From PALSA-1296 sp038210275 (GTDB lineage: Bacteria; Bacteroidota; Ignavibacteria; Palsa-1295): a DNA stretch of 64,000 nucleotides. The stretch lies in NCBI GenBank assembly GCA_038210275.1, contig JBBQWV010000013.1:1-64000 (forward strand), in the 5' to 3' direction. The notes beneath the pieces were generated by a model. That model ran no database searches and was not told the DNA's origin. It was given only the letters and a program-made list of their open reading frames with translations. Below are positions 61,778 to 64,000 of the stretch, in pieces (position 1 is the stretch's first letter; every line of letters begins with the position of its first letter). A program made the translations under genes and the position numbers.

Positions 61778-62461
61778 CTAATGACTCAGTGCCCAAACGA
61801 CTATATTTGTTCCGAACTTCAAAGCTTCATTCCTTTTTTCCGCAGGGTCGTCATGGACATCAGGATCATCCCAACCGTCGCTTGGATTCGATTCGTAAGT
61901 ATAAAAGACGCACATTCTCGTACCGATGAAAAGCCCGAAACCTTGCGGAGCTTTATTATCATGCTCATGAATTTTCGGAACGCCGCTGGGAAAATCAAAA
62001 TGACAATGATAGATGCCATGCGAGAATGGAAGTTCTTTGAAATCCTGATCGGGAAAAACTTTTTTAATCTCTCGGCGCATTGGTTTATCAAGTCCGTAAT
62101 CGTCGTCGATATAAAGAAAGCCGCCTGCTTCGAGATAAGCATGGAGCCGCTTCGCTTCGGCTTCGGAGAAATCAACATTACCATGCCCCGTCATAAAGAG
62201 AAATGGGTAGTTGAAAATATCGTCGCTTGCAAGATCAACCCAACTGTATTCGGCATTGACTTCGATATTCGTATTATTCTTCACGAAACGAAGGAGATTG
62301 GGTTCTTCGGTTGGACCGTTATACCAATCGCTGCCGCCGGCATATTTCAGTCTGGCAATACGAAACTGCGAAGCCGAGCGATTCACCGTAAGCGGTCGCT
62401 GACTATAAGCGTTAAGACTAACGAAAGATAAAAAGAGTACTGCTAATAAAATAATTCTCAT
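61778..62461 (-). CDS. Exported DUF4159 protein
   Basis: A 227-residue exported protein with a signal peptide (about 1-21, ending AYSQ). The domain resembles DUF4159: FRIARLKYAGGSDWYNGPTEEPNLLRF, PFLFMTGHGNVDFSEAEAKRL, GGFLYIDDDYGLDKPMRREI and FSHGIYHCHFDFPSG. The fold is glutamine-amidotransferase-like but the function is unknown; in many Bacteroidota it occurs near von Willebrand/aerotolerance gene sets, none of which is adjacent here. Confidence 0.85.
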   Translation of the reverse strand: MRIILLAVLFLSFVSLNAYSQRPLTVNRSASQFRIARLKYAGGSDWYNGPTEEPNLLRFVKNNTNIEVNAEYSWVDLASDDIFNYPFLFMTGHGNVDFSEAEAKRLHAYLEAGGFLYIDDDYGLDKPMRREIKKVFPDQDFKELPFSHGIYHCHFDFPSGVPKIHEHDNKAPQGFGLFIGTRMCVFYTYESNPSDGWDDPDVHDDPAEKRNEALKFGTNIVVWALSH

Positions 62462-62576
62462 CTAATGAATACAATACGATATGAGGGGCATTTGTTCCAT
62501 TTGTGTATTATCTACCTCTGTGACAACAATAATGTCTTTTTTTTTGTTATATAATGCTACGCAAAATTCTATTATT

Positions 62577-64000
62577 ATGGCGAAGAAAACCATAGAGGTT
62601 GATATAAAAAAGAAGATTGATCTATCTGCCACGAAGAACGGGAAGAATGGCGCAATGCTGCCTTTTTCTAAGGAAGAAATTATTGCAGATTACCGCGTTG
62701 CGAATCAGTCCCGCATTGCAAGCATCATAGGGCGCCGCGAAGTTTTGACTGGCAAGGCAAAGTTCGGAATTTTCGGTGACGGAAAAGAAGTGGCGCAGAT
62801 CGCTATGGCAAAAGCTTTTCAGTATGGCGATTGGCGTGCCGGATATTATCGCGATCAGACCTTTATGTTCGCAACGGGAACGAGCGATCTTCAGAAATTT
62901 TTCGCACAGCTTTATGCTCATGCCGATCCAACTGCCGATCCCGCCTCAGCAGGAAGAATGATGAATGCGCATTTTTCTACGCGCAGCCTCCATGCCGATG
63001 GAACATGGCGCGACCAGATGAAGCTGAAAAATTCGTCACCGGATTTTTCTCCGACGGCAGGGCACATGCCCCGTCTTGTTGGGCTTGGCTATGCTTCGAA
63101 ACTCTATCGCGAGAACGCAGCGCTACATGATATGGCAACATTTTCCGACCATGGCAACGAAGTGGCTTTTGGGACGATCGGAAATGCAAGCACATCCGAA
63201 GGACTTTTCTTCGAAGCGATCAATGCGGCAGGCGTTCTGAAAATTCCGATGATTATTTCTATTTGGGATGATGAATACGGTATCTCAGTGCCGGCAGAAT
63301 ATCAGACGACAAAAGAATCTATTTCAAAAGCTCTTGCAGGTTTCGAAGCAGAGCCGGGCGGTGATGGATATTTATTTTACATCGTTAAAGGTTGGGATTA
63401 CCATGCTCTTTGCGAAGCGTATTTAAGTGGCGTTCCAAAAGTCCGCGAAACACATACTCCAGCTCTGTTCCATATTACGGAGATGACACAGCCGCAAGGT
63501 CATTCGACGTCGGGTTCTCAAGAGAGATATAAATCTAAAGAGCGTCTTGCCTGGGAAGTCGAGCATGATTGCAACAAAAAGATGCGCGAGTGGATGATCG
63601 CAAATCATGTGATCGGCGAAAGTGCTCTCGATCAAATTGAGAAAGAAGATAAAGAAGTAGTAACAGAAGCAAAAAGTCGCGCCTTTGAATCATTTTTACA
63701 TCCGATCAAAGAGGATATTATTTCCGTTGGCGGATTACTCGGTGAGCTTTCTTCACAGTGCTCACTTGGCAATGAAGTTGCCGGAATTAAAACAGAATTA
63801 GAAAACTCTTCAGAGCCATATAACCGTGATGTTGTTTCAGGTGTTCGCAAAGCTCTTCGACTTGCAAATGTCGAAGAGTCTGCGGCAAAAGAAAAATTAA
63901 AGTTATGGCTTGCTGCTCGACTCAAAAAAGCTGAGGATGAATATAGCTCTTGTCTTTATAGTGGCTCTGCAGATTCTGCTATGAAAGTTACTGAAGTTAA
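62577..64000 (+). CDS. 2-oxoacid dehydrogenase E1, fused alpha-beta type (partial)
   Basis: The reading frame is open from an ATG at 62577 to the right edge, covering about 474 codons. After a short Lys-rich start it reads IIGRREVLTGKAKFGIFGDGKEVAQIAMAKAFQ (about 45-77), GYYRDQTFMFATGTS, FFAQLYAHADP and HGNEVAFGTIGNASTSEGLFFEAINAAG (region 185-212), the thiamine-diphosphate alpha-subunit signature. In Bacteroidota this begins an ~800-residue fused alpha-plus-beta E1 of the branched-chain/2-oxoisovalerate dehydrogenase complex; the beta half would lie beyond 64000. It would feed on 2-oxoacids such as those made by the leucine dehydrogenase in this window. Confidence 0.88.
   Translation, partial: MAKKTIEVDIKKKIDLSATKNGKNGAMLPFSKEEIIADYRVANQSRIASIIGRREVLTGKAKFGIFGDGKEVAQIAMAKAFQYGDWRAGYYRDQTFMFATGTSDLQKFFAQLYAHADPTADPASAGRMMNAHFSTRSLHADGTWRDQMKLKNSSPDFSPTAGHMPRLVGLGYASKLYRENAALHDMATFSDHGNEVAFGTIGNASTSEGLFFEAINAAGVLKIPMIISIWDDEYGISVPAEYQTTKESISKALAGFEAEPGGDGYLFYIVKGWDYHALCEAYLSGVPKVRETHTPALFHITEMTQPQGHSTSGSQERYKSKERLAWEVEHDCNKKMREWMIANHVIGESALDQIEKEDKEVVTEAKSRAFESFLHPIKEDIISVGGLLGELSSQCSLGNEVAGIKTELENSSEPYNRDVVSGVRKALRLANVEESAAKEKLKLWLAARLKKAEDEYSSCLYSGSADSAMKVTEV

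Noticed and set aside
61739..62431. Open frame of 230 codons on the plus strand
   Set aside because: It is antisense to the DUF4159 gene, which has a signal peptide and recognisable motifs.

Overview
The window reads as chromosomal DNA of a free-living member of the Bacteroidota/Chlorobi side of the tree; a Kapabacteria- or Ignavibacteria-like lineage is my inference, since no phylogeny was run. Supporting signs are several secreted proteins with type IX secretion (T9SS) C-terminal sorting domains, promoters with the TAnnTTTG -7 motif, few Shine-Dalgarno sequences although the 16S anti-SD is intact, a long (type 2-like) isoleucyl-tRNA synthetase, and a fused branched-chain-type 2-oxoacid dehydrogenase E1. 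No tRNA, CRISPR array, transposase or integrase was found.

Layout. 1-250 is the 3' end of a 16S rRNA gene that stops at a terminator with no tRNA or 23S behind it. 550-10,800 is an accessory stretch: a lipoprotein, T9SS cargo proteins (one broken by an in-frame stop), two fossil sorting-domain tails, small enzymes and a TIR-TPR membrane protein. 10,900-15,100 encodes a MacA/MacB-permease/TolC-like export set without its ATPase. 15,200-20,500 holds purN-purH, mreBCD and gpmA. 20,500-25,800 has two paralogous lipoproteins, leucine dehydrogenase, a YdcF-type protein and a beta-CASP nuclease. 25,800-32,100 is a one-strand copper-handling cluster (CPH-type P1B ATPase, a cupredoxin/Met-rich/beta-barrel fusion, a periplasmic HMA protein, a tiny Cys-rich protein). 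32,200-44,600 mixes a DUF5060 glycosidase-like T9SS protein, pfkA, a five-LysM lytic transglycosylase, an MFS drug exporter, PBP4, a VWA-OmpA lipoprotein and an EVE protein. 44,600-50,700 is the ileS-dksA-lspA-rluD block, punctuated by ~120-bp palindromic repeats. 60,000-64,000 carries dapB-dapA, a DUF4159 protein and the start of the fused E1.

The most interesting region is 50,780-59,660. It encodes two tandem-duplicated PAS histidine kinases, a sigma-54-dependent NtrC-family regulator (frameshifted in its receiver domain), and a four-gene operon of exported proteins, three of them fibre-like. Four sigma-54 -24/-12 promoters sit in this region on the minus strand: one before the kinases, one before the exported-protein operon, and two that each drive a ~108-nt transcript ending in the same perfect intrinsic terminator. 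I read these two as paralogous sigma-54-controlled small RNAs. A TAAGAA...TTCTTA-type dyad lies about 64 bp upstream of three of the promoters (about 74 bp in the fourth), where an enhancer-binding regulator would be expected. Together this looks like a self-contained kinase/EBP/sRNA/surface-protein regulon that I do not recognise as a described system.
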